Shown here piece after piece: positions 30,882-40,293 of a stretch of DNA of 64,000 nucleotides. This DNA is from Mesomycoplasma ovipneumoniae. Its GTDB lineage: Bacteria; Bacillota_I; Bacilli_A; Mycoplasmatales; Metamycoplasmataceae. Below the pieces are notes generated by a model. The model was not told the origin of the DNA and did no database searches. It saw only the letters and a program-made list of their open reading frames with translations. The translations under genes and the position numbers were made by a program. Position 1 is the stretch's first letter. Each line of letters begins with the position of its first letter. The stretch spans positions 930,001-994,000 of the forward strand of contig NZ_CP124621.1 of the NCBI RefSeq assembly GCF_030012565.1, read 5' to 3'.

Positions 30882-32101
30882 ATGAAAAAAATAACTATTT
30901 TTGAAGCTTTTGCTGGTCTAGGATCACAATTGCGTGCGCTCAAATTGGTAGGAAAAACTCTAAATTTCGAAGTTGAATCATTAGGAATTATTGAGTGATA
31001 TATTCACGCTATTATTTCTTATCAAATTATTAATTATAAAGTCTTACCAGCAGATACAAAAACACCAATAGAAGTAATTATTGATCAACTTTCTTCATTA
31101 AGGGTTTCAATAGATAGCAAAAAATTAGTGTCTAAAAATTATTTTCAAAAAATGAAGGAAGATAAATTGCGTAAAATTTATCCTTATTTTTTAAAAATGC
31201 TCAATAACCCCGCCCGTCCTCTCTCTCTCTCTCTCTCTCTCTCTCCAAGAATAATAAAAATAATTATTATTCTTGATATTCAGATATTAATCAAGTTAAT
31301 CAAATACCTAAAAATATAGATATTTTTACTTATTCTTTCCCTTGCCAAGACTTATCGACACAAGGATTACAAAAAGGCCTTAATCCTTCAACAAGAAGCG
31401 GACTACTTTGGCAAATTAAAAGAATTTTAGAAAATAATTTAGATAATTTACCTAAAGTTTTGTTGATGGAAAATGTAAAAAATTTAGCTAGTCAAAAATT
31501 TCGTGCTGAATTTAATAATTGAATTAATTTTTTAAAAACTTTAGGCTACAAAAGTAAGTGAAAAATTTTAAACTCTACTGATTTTGGGTCATCTCAAAAT
31601 AGACAAAGAGTTTTCATGGTTTCTTGGTTGACTAATAAAAAATTTGAATGACCAAACAAAATAAAACATAACAATAATTTAAAGAAGATTTTAGATTTTA
31701 CTCATCGACCAAATGAAGAAAATCTAGCTAGCAAAATTTTTAAATATCAACTAACAAGCCCTAGAATAACAAACTCAAGTATTAAGAAAAGTCAAATTAT
31801 TAATTTTACTAAATTTAATTCTGAAAACTATATTTATTATCCTGACTTTTTCGGGCCAACACTTACAGCATCAGGGGCTAACTCTAGACTTAAATTTTTG
31901 ATTAAAGAAAACTACATAAGAGAAATAAATTTTTATGAGTCCTTTAAATATATGGGTTTTACAGAACGTGATGCTCATAAAATTTATAAAACAAATTTAG
32001 TTCCACCAAAATCTATAATATTTTTAGCTGGTAATTCAATATCTATCGAAGTTCTAAAAGCACTATTTGAAAAAATTGTTTTACTTTTAGAAAAGGAGTA
32101 A
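30882..32101 (+). CDS. C5-cytosine DNA methyltransferase, phase-variable, OFF in this sequence
   Basis: Two reading frames are joined by a (CT)13 tract. Before it: motif I FEAFAGLGSQLRALKLV in frame 3, running to an early stop at 31317 (145 residues). After it, in frame 2: motif IV YSFPCQDLSTQG, motif VI LLMENVKNLA, motif VIII SSQNRQRVFMVSW, motif IX TLTASGANSRL and motif X LAGNSISIEVL. All motifs are intact, so the gene is not decayed. Losing one CT unit (12) or gaining two (15) restores a full ~405-residue enzyme. Trp is encoded by a mixture of TGA and TGG. It is followed after 3 bp by a restriction endonuclease gene. As written the enzyme is truncated before the catalytic Cys. Confidence 0.9.
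31219..31244 (+). repeat. dinucleotide microsatellite (CT)13 inside the methyltransferase gene
   Basis: Thirteen perfect CT units between CGCCCGTC and CCAAG. Unit numbers divisible by three (12, 15) place the two halves of the gene in frame; 13 does not. Confidence 0.95.
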
Positions 32102-32104
32102 TAG

Positions 32105-33328
32105 GTGAGTGCAACTTTGAGATGGAGTAAATTAAAAATTAAAAGCAAATCAGAAAACAAAGATAAACCACAATTTAAAGGGGAAATATTTTTTGTTTAT
32201 GATATTGAAAGTTTAGTAATTCATCATTTTTATATTCAAGTTAATAGTTGTGTCATGTCTAAATTAGTAACTAAAAGTCATAGAGAAGACCATGAACAAA
32301 AGCATATTAATAAAACAAGATGTTGCTATTATAAAAAAAGGGAAGAGTTTTTTGATAGTCTTAAGCAAAAAGTTGTTCAAAAAGATAGAAAATTTAGATC
32401 TAAAACTTACAATCAAGATGATTTACAAATCTTAAATGATGATGAAATTGTACAATTAAATAAACTATTACGAGAACCAAATTTTTTAACCTCAATTAAA
32501 AATTTTTATAAATTTATCTATGGTTCCAACCCAAGTGGAGAATTATATATGCCTAAAAATGCTCCTATTATTTTAGATTATGAGGGAAATTTTGATAAAA
32601 ATATCAGTTATTTTGCACTCTTTTTCACACATTATTCTGATTTTAAAAATAATAATTATGAATATGATGGCATTTATAAGAATATTTATAAGGATAATGG
32701 TTTATTAGATGATAAAAATTATTTTGATAGATTTAAAGATGCTCCTAAAAATTCAAAACTTTATAAAGTTTATCAATTATTAGTAGAACTCACTAGCAAT
32801 AAATTAAGTATAGAAAGTGGCAAGAAAGTTTTAGCAAAAATTAAAGAGTATCTATCATTAGATGAAATTAATTCTTTAGTAGAAAAAGAAAGAACAAAAA
32901 TGAAAAATATTAAGATAGATTCTATTAATATTCTTGATTTGGATAAACAAATTCCTTTAGACAGGGCACATATTTTCCCAGTTGAAAGAATTAAAGATAA
33001 AATAGTAAAACTAGTAAATATGGAAAACAATAATCTTACCACCAGTAATCAAGTAAAATACTTTCTTAAAAAAATCACAGAAACTCATAATTTAATAGCT
33101 TTAGATAAAACGTCACATAGTCAGTTTGATACAAATAAATTTACATGAGATTCCAACAATGGAAAATTGGTGATTAACTGTTGCAACTCACCACAAACAT
33201 GCGGGCATATATCTAATAAAATTACCGATCTTCCAAAAGAAAAAATTACTGATGATATTTTATGTAATCTCTATTTAAGAAATTCTATAGTAAAGAATAA
33301 AGCAGGACAAAAAAAATTAACACTTTAA
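32105..33328 (+). CDS. putative type II restriction endonuclease, HNH type
   Basis: A 407-residue protein starting at GTG, with AAAAGGAG upstream and 3 bp after the methyltransferase stop. Near residues 280-345 there is an HNH-like pattern: LDRAHIFPVERI (H), ETHNLIALDKTSHSQFD (N and second H). A Cys-rich end (NCCNSPQTCGHIS) might bind zinc. Position behind a C5 methyltransferase makes it the likely cognate nuclease; target unknown. One TGA Trp lies near the C-terminus; the first Trp is TGG. If the methyltransferase is OFF, this nuclease must be silent, weak, or dependent on another methylase. Confidence 0.65.
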
Positions 33329-33531
33329 TATTATTTTAACATCATAGCAAACTGGGAAACTCGCATAATTTAGGAATTTATGTTATTTGTATATAAAGGC
33401 TCAAGTTCCACACAACCTAAATTAATTTCTCCAAATCTTTTAAAATGAAGATGATAGAAAAAATTAACAAAAGTGTACAATCAAAACTATAAATGAAAAA
33501 CTATTTGTCTGATTTTTTTACTAACTTAAAC
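33329..33531. other. spacer without a gene
   Basis: Contains a short copy of the R-element end (CAAACTGGGAAACTC at 33352) and nothing else that I can assign. Confidence 0.4.
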
Positions 33532-35010
33532 TTATACGTCGTTATTTACTGTTTGTTTGTCTTTTTCTTCATATTTATCTAAATAATTGTTTTTTAAATC
33601 CTCGATTAGTTCAAGCCGGCTAACGTTTTTATCAAAAACAATATTCTTATCTTTAGGAAAAGTCAAGATTTGAAAAGCAACTTTCTCAAAACTAGATTCA
33701 GGACTTCTAACAAAATTTAGTGTTAAATCCGTTTTAAAAATTGTTGTCAAAAAAATATTATTATTTTCCGTTTTTCTAAGAAGTAATTTTTCTCATTCCA
33801 CTCTTCTTGGAACATCAGCAGGATCCGGTATAGGGTCGGGAGTCAACCTTCAAAATGATTCATAACCAATTCGCTCCCAAGTTTCGTAAATAAAAATATT
33901 ATTATTTTTTAGAAATTCACCAAGTTTTTCGCCTTTTAAAAATTTCTGTTCAAAATCAGAAATTAAATCATTTTGGTCAATTTTTAATTCAGGATCTAAT
34001 TTTAAAATTCGGTCAATAATTGTTGTCTTAAATTCATCAATATTTTTAATAATTGCATGTTTTTTTGGTAAAAAACTATTCGATCAAGGGTTAATTTTAT
34101 CCGTAATTAAATCAAGAATTTTTGGTTTTAAAGTTTTAATATTATTAATTTTATGGCTAAAATCGATAATATCAAATATAAAAGATGATGAATAAGTACT
34201 AATCTTGTTTTTTGACAAATTGTACTTTTTTGCGAGTTTATTATAAATTTTTCTAGCTTCTCTTTCAATTATCTTTTCCCTATTTCTAGAATCTTTAATT
34301 GTATCATTATCTTTAATGTAAATTCCTTCGTCAATGTCCCTAAAGGTGATTGTTTTATTTTTAGGGTAAACTATAACATTAAAAAAAGGCGAATCATCAA
34401 AAACTACATGGGGTTGAACTAATTCTCCTTCTATAACATAATCTGGTACAAGTCTTGTGGCTATAATGTTTGAAGAACCATTTTCTTCAAAATAATAGTG
34501 GCTAACACGGGTTTGCATTCAATTTCTGACATTTTCGTCTATTATAATATTGTTTTTTTCTAATACTTTTTCAAGAGACTCTCCCTTTAGAAATTTGTCT
34601 TCAAATTCTGACTTGAGTTCAGAAGTATTAACATTGGCAAAATTAGGATTATTTTTTATAATTTCTTCTGTTCTATTAACAATATTTTTTTGAAATTGGT
34701 CTAAGTTTTCGATTGTTAGTATATCTTGTTCGCCAAGGAATAAATATTTGTCCCGTTTTCTTTCGGGTTGATTATAAAACAGATTTAAGGCTGAAAAAGT
34801 ACCATTTTTTGCATTAAATTCTTCATAATGTTTCGCTAGTAAATTTAAAAAATAGTTAGAATTATAATTTTTCGGATTGTTAATTTCCTCATCTATGTTA
34901 AAAATTTGTTTAGTAATAAAATGAATTAAATTTCCGCAGGAAGTTAAAAAAAATGCCGGAATTAAAAGGGTTGTTCCCAAAAATTTAGTAAGAATTAGTT
35001 TAGTTTTCAT
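33532..35010 (-). CDS. lipoprotein behind a subtilase stump
   Basis: A 492-residue protein continuous across TGA codons. It has a lipoprotein signal: KTKLILTKFLGTTLLIPAFF followed by LTSCG, with Cys as the lipidation site, so it is anchored outside the membrane. Two stretches resemble each other (FEDKFLKGESLEKVLEKNN near residue 145 and FEQKFLKGEKLGEFLKNNN near residue 350), suggesting an internal duplication. Family unknown. The ATG overlaps the stop codon of the subtilase remnant, as in the 25465-26970 locus, and I infer that such proteins work beside a subtilase. Confidence 0.75.
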
Positions 35011-35125
35011 TGTGTACCAAATAAGAAAGTGCTAATTTGTCATCCACCGAATTTTCAAAAACGGAAGATCTATGATTTCTAGCATAAATCCGATAATAGG
35101 CAGATTCGTTTGATCTAAAATGGGT
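35000..35125 (-). pseudogene. second subtilisin-like protease 3' remnant
   Basis: On the minus strand NESAYYRIYARNHRSSVF, then ENSVDDKLALSYLVHNEN and a TAA stop that overlaps the lipoprotein ATG. It matches the remnant at 26957 (YTAEKTGIYRLVVKKN, SSLFENSIDDDLAVSHV). All upstream protease domains are lost. Confidence 0.55.
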
Positions 35126-35537
35126 TTTATTACTAAAGTTTGCATAATATCAATACTATTTGTTATTAATTCAATTTTGCCTTCTATCTAACTTATATCA
35201 ACTTAGCAAATTTGTAATTCATCTTTTTATTCATAATTAATTATATCAAAAAATAGTTGTGATTCAATAAAAGTTGTTATAAAAACTAAATAAAAATTAA
35301 TAGAAAAAAATTAACCAACTAGTTTTTTATCAGTGATTTGATTGCAGTGCTTTTGTTAATTTTTTACAGGACTGTTCATAATTTTGTGATCTAAATATTT
35401 AAAATAGGTATGATTTTTACTCTGATATTTTAATGAATTAGTAAAAAAATTGTAATTAACTTTTGGCAAAAAAATTAAAAAATTGTTTAAAACCGGATAC
35501 TTTTTTAAGATTACCTTATCAAACTGGGAAACTCAGG
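35126..35537 (-). repeat. spacer with S-repeat copy
   Basis: 35372-35537 is a copy of a ~145-bp repeat with AATTTTGTGATCTAAATATT, TTAACTTTTGGCAAAAAAA and the end TCAAACTGGGAAACTCAGG, related to copies at 40049, 45646, 53471 and 60095. Its last 19 bp equal the outer end of the R element. The rest of the spacer shows nothing. Confidence 0.65.
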
Positions 35538-35571
35538 AAAAAAGACGACTAGATTTATATTTCTAGTTGTC
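35538..35571 (-). terminator. terminator of the Sau96I/Eco47II-type RM operon
   Basis: On the minus strand GACAACTAGA, loop, TCTAGTCGTC followed by TTTTTT. It begins 12 bp after the endonuclease stop codon. Confidence 0.8.
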
Positions 35572-35583
35572 ATAAAATTTCTA

Positions 35584-36342
35584 TCAGCTAAACCCCTCAT
35601 AAGTACTAAATGCTAGTTTATATAGTGCTATAAGTGTATCATTATCTATATTTTTTAACTCTTCAAAAACTGTGTCTTTTTGAACTTTAAGTGATTTATT
35701 ATTAGAAATGATTTTTTCAATTGTTATTGGTAGCTGCTCACATATTAATTTAAAAGTATTTTTATCTCCAGTAACAATTTCATAAAACTTATCGATTGAT
35801 ATTCTTCTTAATTTTTCATTAGAAGATTGTTTCACTTTATCAAGACTAATAACCCACGGAATATTTTGAGATTTTTCAGCAATAACTTCTACTAATGCAC
35901 AAATGCTTCTATGTCTATCTTTTGCATTTAATAAATGATTTTGCATCTTCATAAATGTTTTGGCCGATGATGAACTATTCATTGTATTATGTTTATTTTT
36001 CAGTTCAACATAATATGTTATATCATCATCAGTAAAAATTACGTCCCATCCTTGATCTGGAACTTCACATTTTTTTATATTCTTAAACATATTTTGATGA
36101 AAATATCCAATTATATTATTGTTAGTTTTATCTCTTTGTCTGTGAATTTCCAATTTTATTATGTCTTCAAAACTTTTATCAAAAACATTTTTATCAAAAA
36201 GTAATTTTATTGGATCAATTAAATTACTATTGAATTTTTTTAAATTTATACTCTCAAGCGTTTCATTATACTGCTTCAAAGTATTAGTTATAAGCTTTTC
36301 AAAATCTTCTTGTGAAATAAAATCTAACTTATAGATTTCCAT
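35584..36342 (-). CDS. type II restriction endonuclease, Eco47II/Sau96I family
   Basis: A 252-residue nuclease. The family core is clear: NIIGYFHQNMF, then GWDVIFTDDDITYYVELKNK, where the Asp and ELK make the PD-(D/E)XK site, followed by HNTMNSSSSAKTFMKMQN. Known relatives cut GGNCC or GGWCC; which applies here is inference. Both Trp codons are TGG, unlike the neighbouring mycoplasma genes, so the gene looks recently imported. It overlaps the methyltransferase gene by 14 bp and is therefore coupled to it. Confidence 0.88.
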   Translation of the reverse strand: MEIYKLDFISQEDFEKLITNTLKQYNETLESINLKKFNSNLIDPIKLLFDKNVFDKSFEDIIKLEIHRQRDKTNNNIIGYFHQNMFKNIKKCEVPDQGWDVIFTDDDITYYVELKNKHNTMNSSSSAKTFMKMQNHLLNAKDRHRSICALVEVIAEKSQNIPWVISLDKVKQSSNEKLRRISIDKFYEIVTGDKNTFKLICEQLPITIEKIISNNKSLKVQKDTVFEELKNIDNDTLIALYKLAFSTYEGFS

Positions 36343-37357
36343 ATCTAATTTCCTCTAACTTCTCCAATATTTTTAAACCTACTTCTTTGGCTAAATTACA
36401 AGGAACTGCATTTCCTACTTGCTTGTATTGTGAAGACATCGGCCCTGTAAATATCCATTCGTCCGGAAAAGATTGTATTCTAGCATTTTCTCTAACAGTA
36501 AATGGTCTAGTCTCTGTTGGATGACATCTATCGGTTTGTTTCATTTGAGGTGTGGTTAAAACTGTCAATGACGGCTCATCTAAACTCAATCTCCTTAGTA
36601 TTCCTGTTCTTCCACCAGCCATATACCAACAAGACTTCATATAGTCTTTAGCTATGTCTTCAGGAATATCTCTTCAATACCCACCTGGAGGAACTAATGA
36701 AAAAATATCTTCTTTTGTTTTTGAATACTTAGCGCCAAGACTACTAGGAACATCTTGTAAAATATCCGACAATACTGGTTTATATTTATATTTCAAAGGA
36801 TAGACAAATTCTTTATCATTAACTAAATCATTTCTTATACCAACGACAATTAATCGTTCTCTTTTCTGAGCAACACCATAATCTCAAGCATTTAATACCT
36901 CATAGAATATTTTATATCCCTCTTGCTCAAAAATATTGATAATTGTCTTAAATGTTCTCCCCTTATCGTGAGATAAAAGCCCCTTTACATTTTCAAACAA
37001 CAACATTTTAGGTTGCAATTTATTTAAAAAAACTGCATAGTGATAAAACATTGTGCCCCTAACATCATCAAGTCCTAATCTTTTACCAGCATAACTAAAA
37101 CTTTGGCAAGGTGCTCCACCAGATAATAAATCTAATTCTCCTTTTTTTATGTTAAATTCTTTTTCTAAATCTTTCTTAGCCACAATCTCTATATCTTCAC
37201 AAATAACATTCCATTTTGGTCTGTTAACTTTTAGTGTACTGGCAGCATATTTGTCATATTCAACTAATCCGATGTGCTTAAATCCCGCCTGCTCTAAGCC
37301 TAAGGCCAATCCTCCTGCACCTGCAAAAAGTTCAATACTTGTATATGCGCTCTTCAT
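36329..37357 (-). CDS. C5-cytosine DNA methyltransferase of the Sau96I/Eco47II-type system
   Basis: A 342-residue methyltransferase. Motif I ELFAGAGGLALGLEQAGF, motif IV LSGGAPCQSFSYAGKRLG with the catalytic Cys, motif VI LFENVKGLL, motif VIII GVAQKRERLIVVG and motif X KQVGNAVPCNLA are all present. Two Trp codons are TGA (in NAWDYG and GYWRD) and three are TGG, so the gene is part-way through adaptation to the mycoplasma code. The start is MKSAYTSIE, with GGGGGATC upstream; longer forms would read into the controller fragment. It should protect the host against the downstream nuclease. Confidence 0.92.
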
Positions 37358-37520
37358 TAATAGATCCCCCTGGTTTACAATAACAAACAACTTCTCCAAT
37401 ATCCCGTTGAAGTGCTTTATATATCTTTTCGATATTTCTAAGTGATATATACTCATTCTTTGACATATTCGCTATGCAATTTGTTGTTAAATTTGCTTTT
37501 TCTAATAAATCTTTTTTCTT
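37332..37520 (-). pseudogene. beheaded XRE-type controller gene
   Basis: The frame KKKDLLEKANLTTNCIANMS, then LRNIEKIYKALQRDIGEVVC, aligns with residues 18-62 of the intact XRE regulator at 46051 (KKKDLMDKTGISPTKISKMV, ICEELRTDIGDLIC). The first ~17 residues are replaced by sequence of the direct repeat, which gives an artificial start MSITFCYIVIFFNAIINI. Such proteins control restriction-modification genes; this one has lost its first helix. Confidence 0.65.
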
Positions 37521-37672
37521 AATATTAATTATAGCATTAAAAAATATAACTATATAACAAAAAGTGATAGACAAGCTTTTATATAGATAATGTTTTAAGT
37601 ATTTTCACAAATTTAAATTAAATATATTGGATACATTGAAATAAAAAGGTGGAAATCCACTTAAATTCTTCA
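37519..37672 (+). repeat. DR element copy 1
   Basis: AT-rich repeat from AATATTAATTATAGCATTAA to TTGGATACATTGAAATAAAA and the palindrome GTGGAAATCCAC. Copies at 45775 and 52869 flank the type I cassette. Here it joins the broken controller to the ATPase gene. Confidence 0.85.
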
Positions 37673-37737
37673 AACTATTACTAAGCATAAGTTTATTTAT
37701 GTTAAAATTATTTTGAAATAAAAAAGTGGAAATCCAC
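37649..37737 (+). promoter_or_regulatory. paired palindromes upstream of the ATPase gene
   Basis: Two copies of TTGAAATAAAA-A/GGTGGAAATCCACTTAAATTC centred on GTGGAAATCCAC (37649-37660 and 37726-37737), 78 bp apart. They could be an operator pair or RNA hairpins. A third copy at 53012 reads GGTGGAAATCCACC, keeping the symmetry with changed outer bases. Confidence 0.45.
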
Positions 37738-37763
37738 TTAAATTCTTCAAGTGAGGTAGCAAA

Positions 37764-39059
37764 ATGGTTATAAAGCGCGATTTTTATCTTAACCAAATAA
37801 TTGATAAAAAAGAGAATGACAGAATCAAGATTATTACTGGCATAAGAAGATGCGGAAAATCATATTTATTATTCAATTTATATCGCGATTACCTACTTAG
37901 CAGTGGAATTAAAGAAAATCAAATTATAACAATTGCTCTTGACCAAATCGATAATATTGAATACCGAAATCCATTTAGATTAAATGAATATATTAAGAAA
38001 AAAACAAAAAATATAAACAAAATGTACTACATTTTCATTGACGAAATTCAATTATCTGAAAATGTATCAAATCCCTATATTGAAAGTAATGAAAAAAATA
38101 TAACCTTTGTAGATGTGCTTTTAAGTCTTATGAAACGTAGTAACTTAGACATTTATATCACTGGCAGCAACTCTAAAATGCTTTCATCAGATTTATTAAC
38201 CCAATTCAGAGACCGTGGAGACCAAGTGCATGTAAATCCTTTATCTTTTGCTGAAGTTTATGAATTATTTGATGACAAATCAGAAGCCTTTGAACATTAT
38301 TTTGTATATGGTGGTATGCCACATATTTATAAATTGCAAAATGATGAACAAAAAAGTCATTATTTAAAGCAGTTATTCAAGCAAACATATATTAAAGACA
38401 TTCTTGAGCGCAACCAAGTATATAATGAGCAACAAATACTTGAAATCCTGCTTGACTTTACATCTTCAAATATTGGTTCTTTAACTAATCCCTCTAAGCT
38501 TGCAAATCGTTTTTTGTCAGAAAAACAAATACACATATCATCAAATACAATTTTTAAGTATCTTAAATTTTTTGAAGAATCTTATATTATTCATTGCGCT
38601 TATCGCTATGATGTAAAGGGTTCTAAATATTTTTCAACCCCACTTAAATATTATTTTTCAGATATTGGTTTAAGAAATGCAAGATTGAATTTTCGCCAAA
38701 TAGAAAACAGTCATATAATGGAAAATATAATCTACAACGATTTACTTCGAAGAGGATACAATATTGACATTGGTGTTGTAGAACATGAATTTAAAAATGA
38801 CTCAACAAGAAAAAAAATTCAGCTTGAAATAGATTTTGTTATAAATAAAGGCCACAAAAGATACTATATTCAATCAGCACTTAATATTGACAATTTAGAA
38901 AAAAAAGAACAAGAAATAACCTCGCTTAAAAAAATAAATGATTCATTTAAAAAAATAGTTATAGTAAGAAACAAAATAATTCCAAAACACGATGAAAATG
39001 GTATTTTATACATTGGTTTAGAAGATTTTTTACTTAATGAATCAATAATAGACTTATAA
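37764..39059 (+). CDS. AAA+ ATPase with DUF4143 domain
   Basis: A 431-residue protein. Walker A GIRRCGKSYLLFNLY at residue ~27, Walker B YYIFIDEIQL, sensor ITGSNSKMLSSDL and the arginine stretch QFRDRGDQVHVNPLSFAEVY belong to the ATPase family that also has a C-terminal DUF4143 domain; the latter holds IQLEIDFVINKGHKRYYIQ, a degenerate PD-(D/E)XK-like fold. Cellular role unknown. There is no Trp codon, so code adaptation cannot be judged. GTGAGGTAGC serves as ribosome site. A fragment of a second copy lies at 53051, behind another DR element. Confidence 0.85.
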   Translation: MVIKRDFYLNQIIDKKENDRIKIITGIRRCGKSYLLFNLYRDYLLSSGIKENQIITIALDQIDNIEYRNPFRLNEYIKKKTKNINKMYYIFIDEIQLSENVSNPYIESNEKNITFVDVLLSLMKRSNLDIYITGSNSKMLSSDLLTQFRDRGDQVHVNPLSFAEVYELFDDKSEAFEHYFVYGGMPHIYKLQNDEQKSHYLKQLFKQTYIKDILERNQVYNEQQILEILLDFTSSNIGSLTNPSKLANRFLSEKQIHISSNTIFKYLKFFEESYIIHCAYRYDVKGSKYFSTPLKYYFSDIGLRNARLNFRQIENSHIMENIIYNDLLRRGYNIDIGVVEHEFKNDSTRKKIQLEIDFVINKGHKRYYIQSALNIDNLEKKEQEITSLKKINDSFKKIVIVRNKIIPKHDENGILYIGLEDFLLNESIIDL

Positions 39060-39100
39060 TTTTTAAATAACAACTTATTATTTAATAAATTTCTTAGCAC

Positions 39101-39140
39101 AATCAAAATGCTTTGATACTTAGTGGCATTTTGATTTTTA
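39101..39140 (+). terminator. terminator of the ATPase gene
   Basis: AATCAAAATGC and GCATTTTGATT pair over a 14-base loop, followed by a short T-rich tail, 42 bp after the stop. Confidence 0.75.
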
Positions 39141-39220
39141 ATTTACTAAATATAAACTTTAATTCTCTAATTATGCAGGCATAAATTAATAACTTAACTA
39201 TAATAAAATGATTATATCCA

Positions 39221-39783
39221 GAGTTTCCCAGTTTGATGAGATAATCTTAAAACAGTGTCTGGTTTTAGGCGATTTTTTAACTTTTTTGGCAAAAGTTAAT
39301 TACATATTTTAAAACTCTGGTAAAAATCAATTTATGGATAAAACAACAAAAATCATAAAAAAAACAACTACTATTTAAACTCAATACAAATAGAAAACTC
39401 GTTTTTATTTAAATTGAGCCTAAAAAAACATATGAAGTTTTGAAAGAACAATAACCAAAAGCCCTAAATTTAAAGATTTCTAAACGGTCAAATTTAAGGC
39501 ATTCCGTTATATTTAAAAACATAACGGAAAATTCGCATTTTCTTATTTTTTTATAGCAAAAAACATAACAAAGTCCCCCTTAATTCAATACAAAATTTAT
39601 TAATTATTCTTAAGTGATGCTAATTATAACATAATTTTATTTTAGAACAAACATTTTTTTGCAAAAGGTTAATTTCAAAACTATACAAATTAAGACTTTA
39701 GGTCAAAAAACACGGATTTACGTATTTTTGCGTATTTGTATTCAATAAAAAGTGAATTTTAGCCATGAAACTATCAAACTCAG
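39221..39783 (-). repeat. R element copy 3 with an inverted end motif beside it
   Basis: 39283-39783 has the full layout on the minus strand: only 7 A before the promoter, TTGTTC-16-TATAAT, AAGGGGG, a mini-ORF starting ATG-TTT-TTT-GCT, and hairpins with paired changes (CCGTTAT/ATAACGG instead of CCATTAT/ATGATGG). At 39221 the end motif GAGTTTCCCAGTTTGATG stands in the opposite orientation. Confidence 0.8.
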
Positions 39784-39834
39784 GTCTAATTATGCAAGCA
39801 TAAATTAATAACTTAACTATAATAAAATGATTAT

Positions 39835-40077
39835 AAAAGTCTTACAGATATTGCAAGGTATAAAAATATTCATGAACTTAAAGATGTTGTTAAAAACCGA
39901 CTAAGGCTAAAAGATACAATTGAATTCCCTGGTCTATGACAGGCTATCAACAACCCTAATTTTAAAGGGGTCGAATTCGACACCTTTAAAAAGAAAAAAG
40001 GTACAATGCCTTTACATTATCGCCACAAAGATGGATTGAAAATACAAATGGGGAGTGTTCATAATTTTGTGTTCTAA
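39835..40077 (+). pseudogene. KilA-N domain gene remnant
   Basis: An open frame without start: KSLTDIARYKNIHELKDVVK, then DTIEFPGLWQAINNPNFKG and VEFDTFKKKKG; it resembles the N-terminal DNA-binding part of KilA-N domain proteins. The frame then diverges and stops. One Trp is TGA. A second fragment is at 53158. Confidence 0.6.
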
Positions 40078-40170
40078 GTAAATCAGTTTTGATATTTTAG
40101 TAAATCAGTAAAAAATTGTAATTAGCTTTTGCCAAAAAAATTAAAAAAGTGCTAAAAACTAAACTGTGTT
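40049..40170 (+). repeat. S-repeat copy
   Basis: CATAATTTTGTGTTCTAAGT, then AATTAGCTTTTGCCAAAAAAA. It matches the copies at 35372 and 60095, without the TCAAACTGGG end. Confidence 0.5.
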
Positions 40171-40254
40171 GCAAAACCATGAACAATTTTAGTTTTATTA
40201 CCAAGAAACCTAAAGTTTATTTTTCACCTTTTTACAAAAAAGTAAAATGTGTTA

Positions 40255-40260
40255 TATAAT
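40255..40260 (+). promoter_or_regulatory. -10 box of the DUF31 lipoprotein gene
   Basis: TATAAT in TGTGTTATATAATAAA, 34 bases before the ATG; AAAAGAG is a weak ribosome site. Confidence 0.5.
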
Positions 40261-40293
40261 AAAAAAATATTGAATTCAATAAAAGAGTTAATT

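Noticed and set aside
30882-31319. Treating the 5' half of the methyltransferase as a separate small gene
   Set aside because: It ends with the CT-encoded LSLSLSL and an unrelated tail, and the remaining motifs follow in another frame; a switch explains it better.
37519-37672. DR copies or R elements as a CRISPR array
   Set aside because: The repeats are long, few, dispersed, and not separated by unique spacers of constant length; no cas genes are present.
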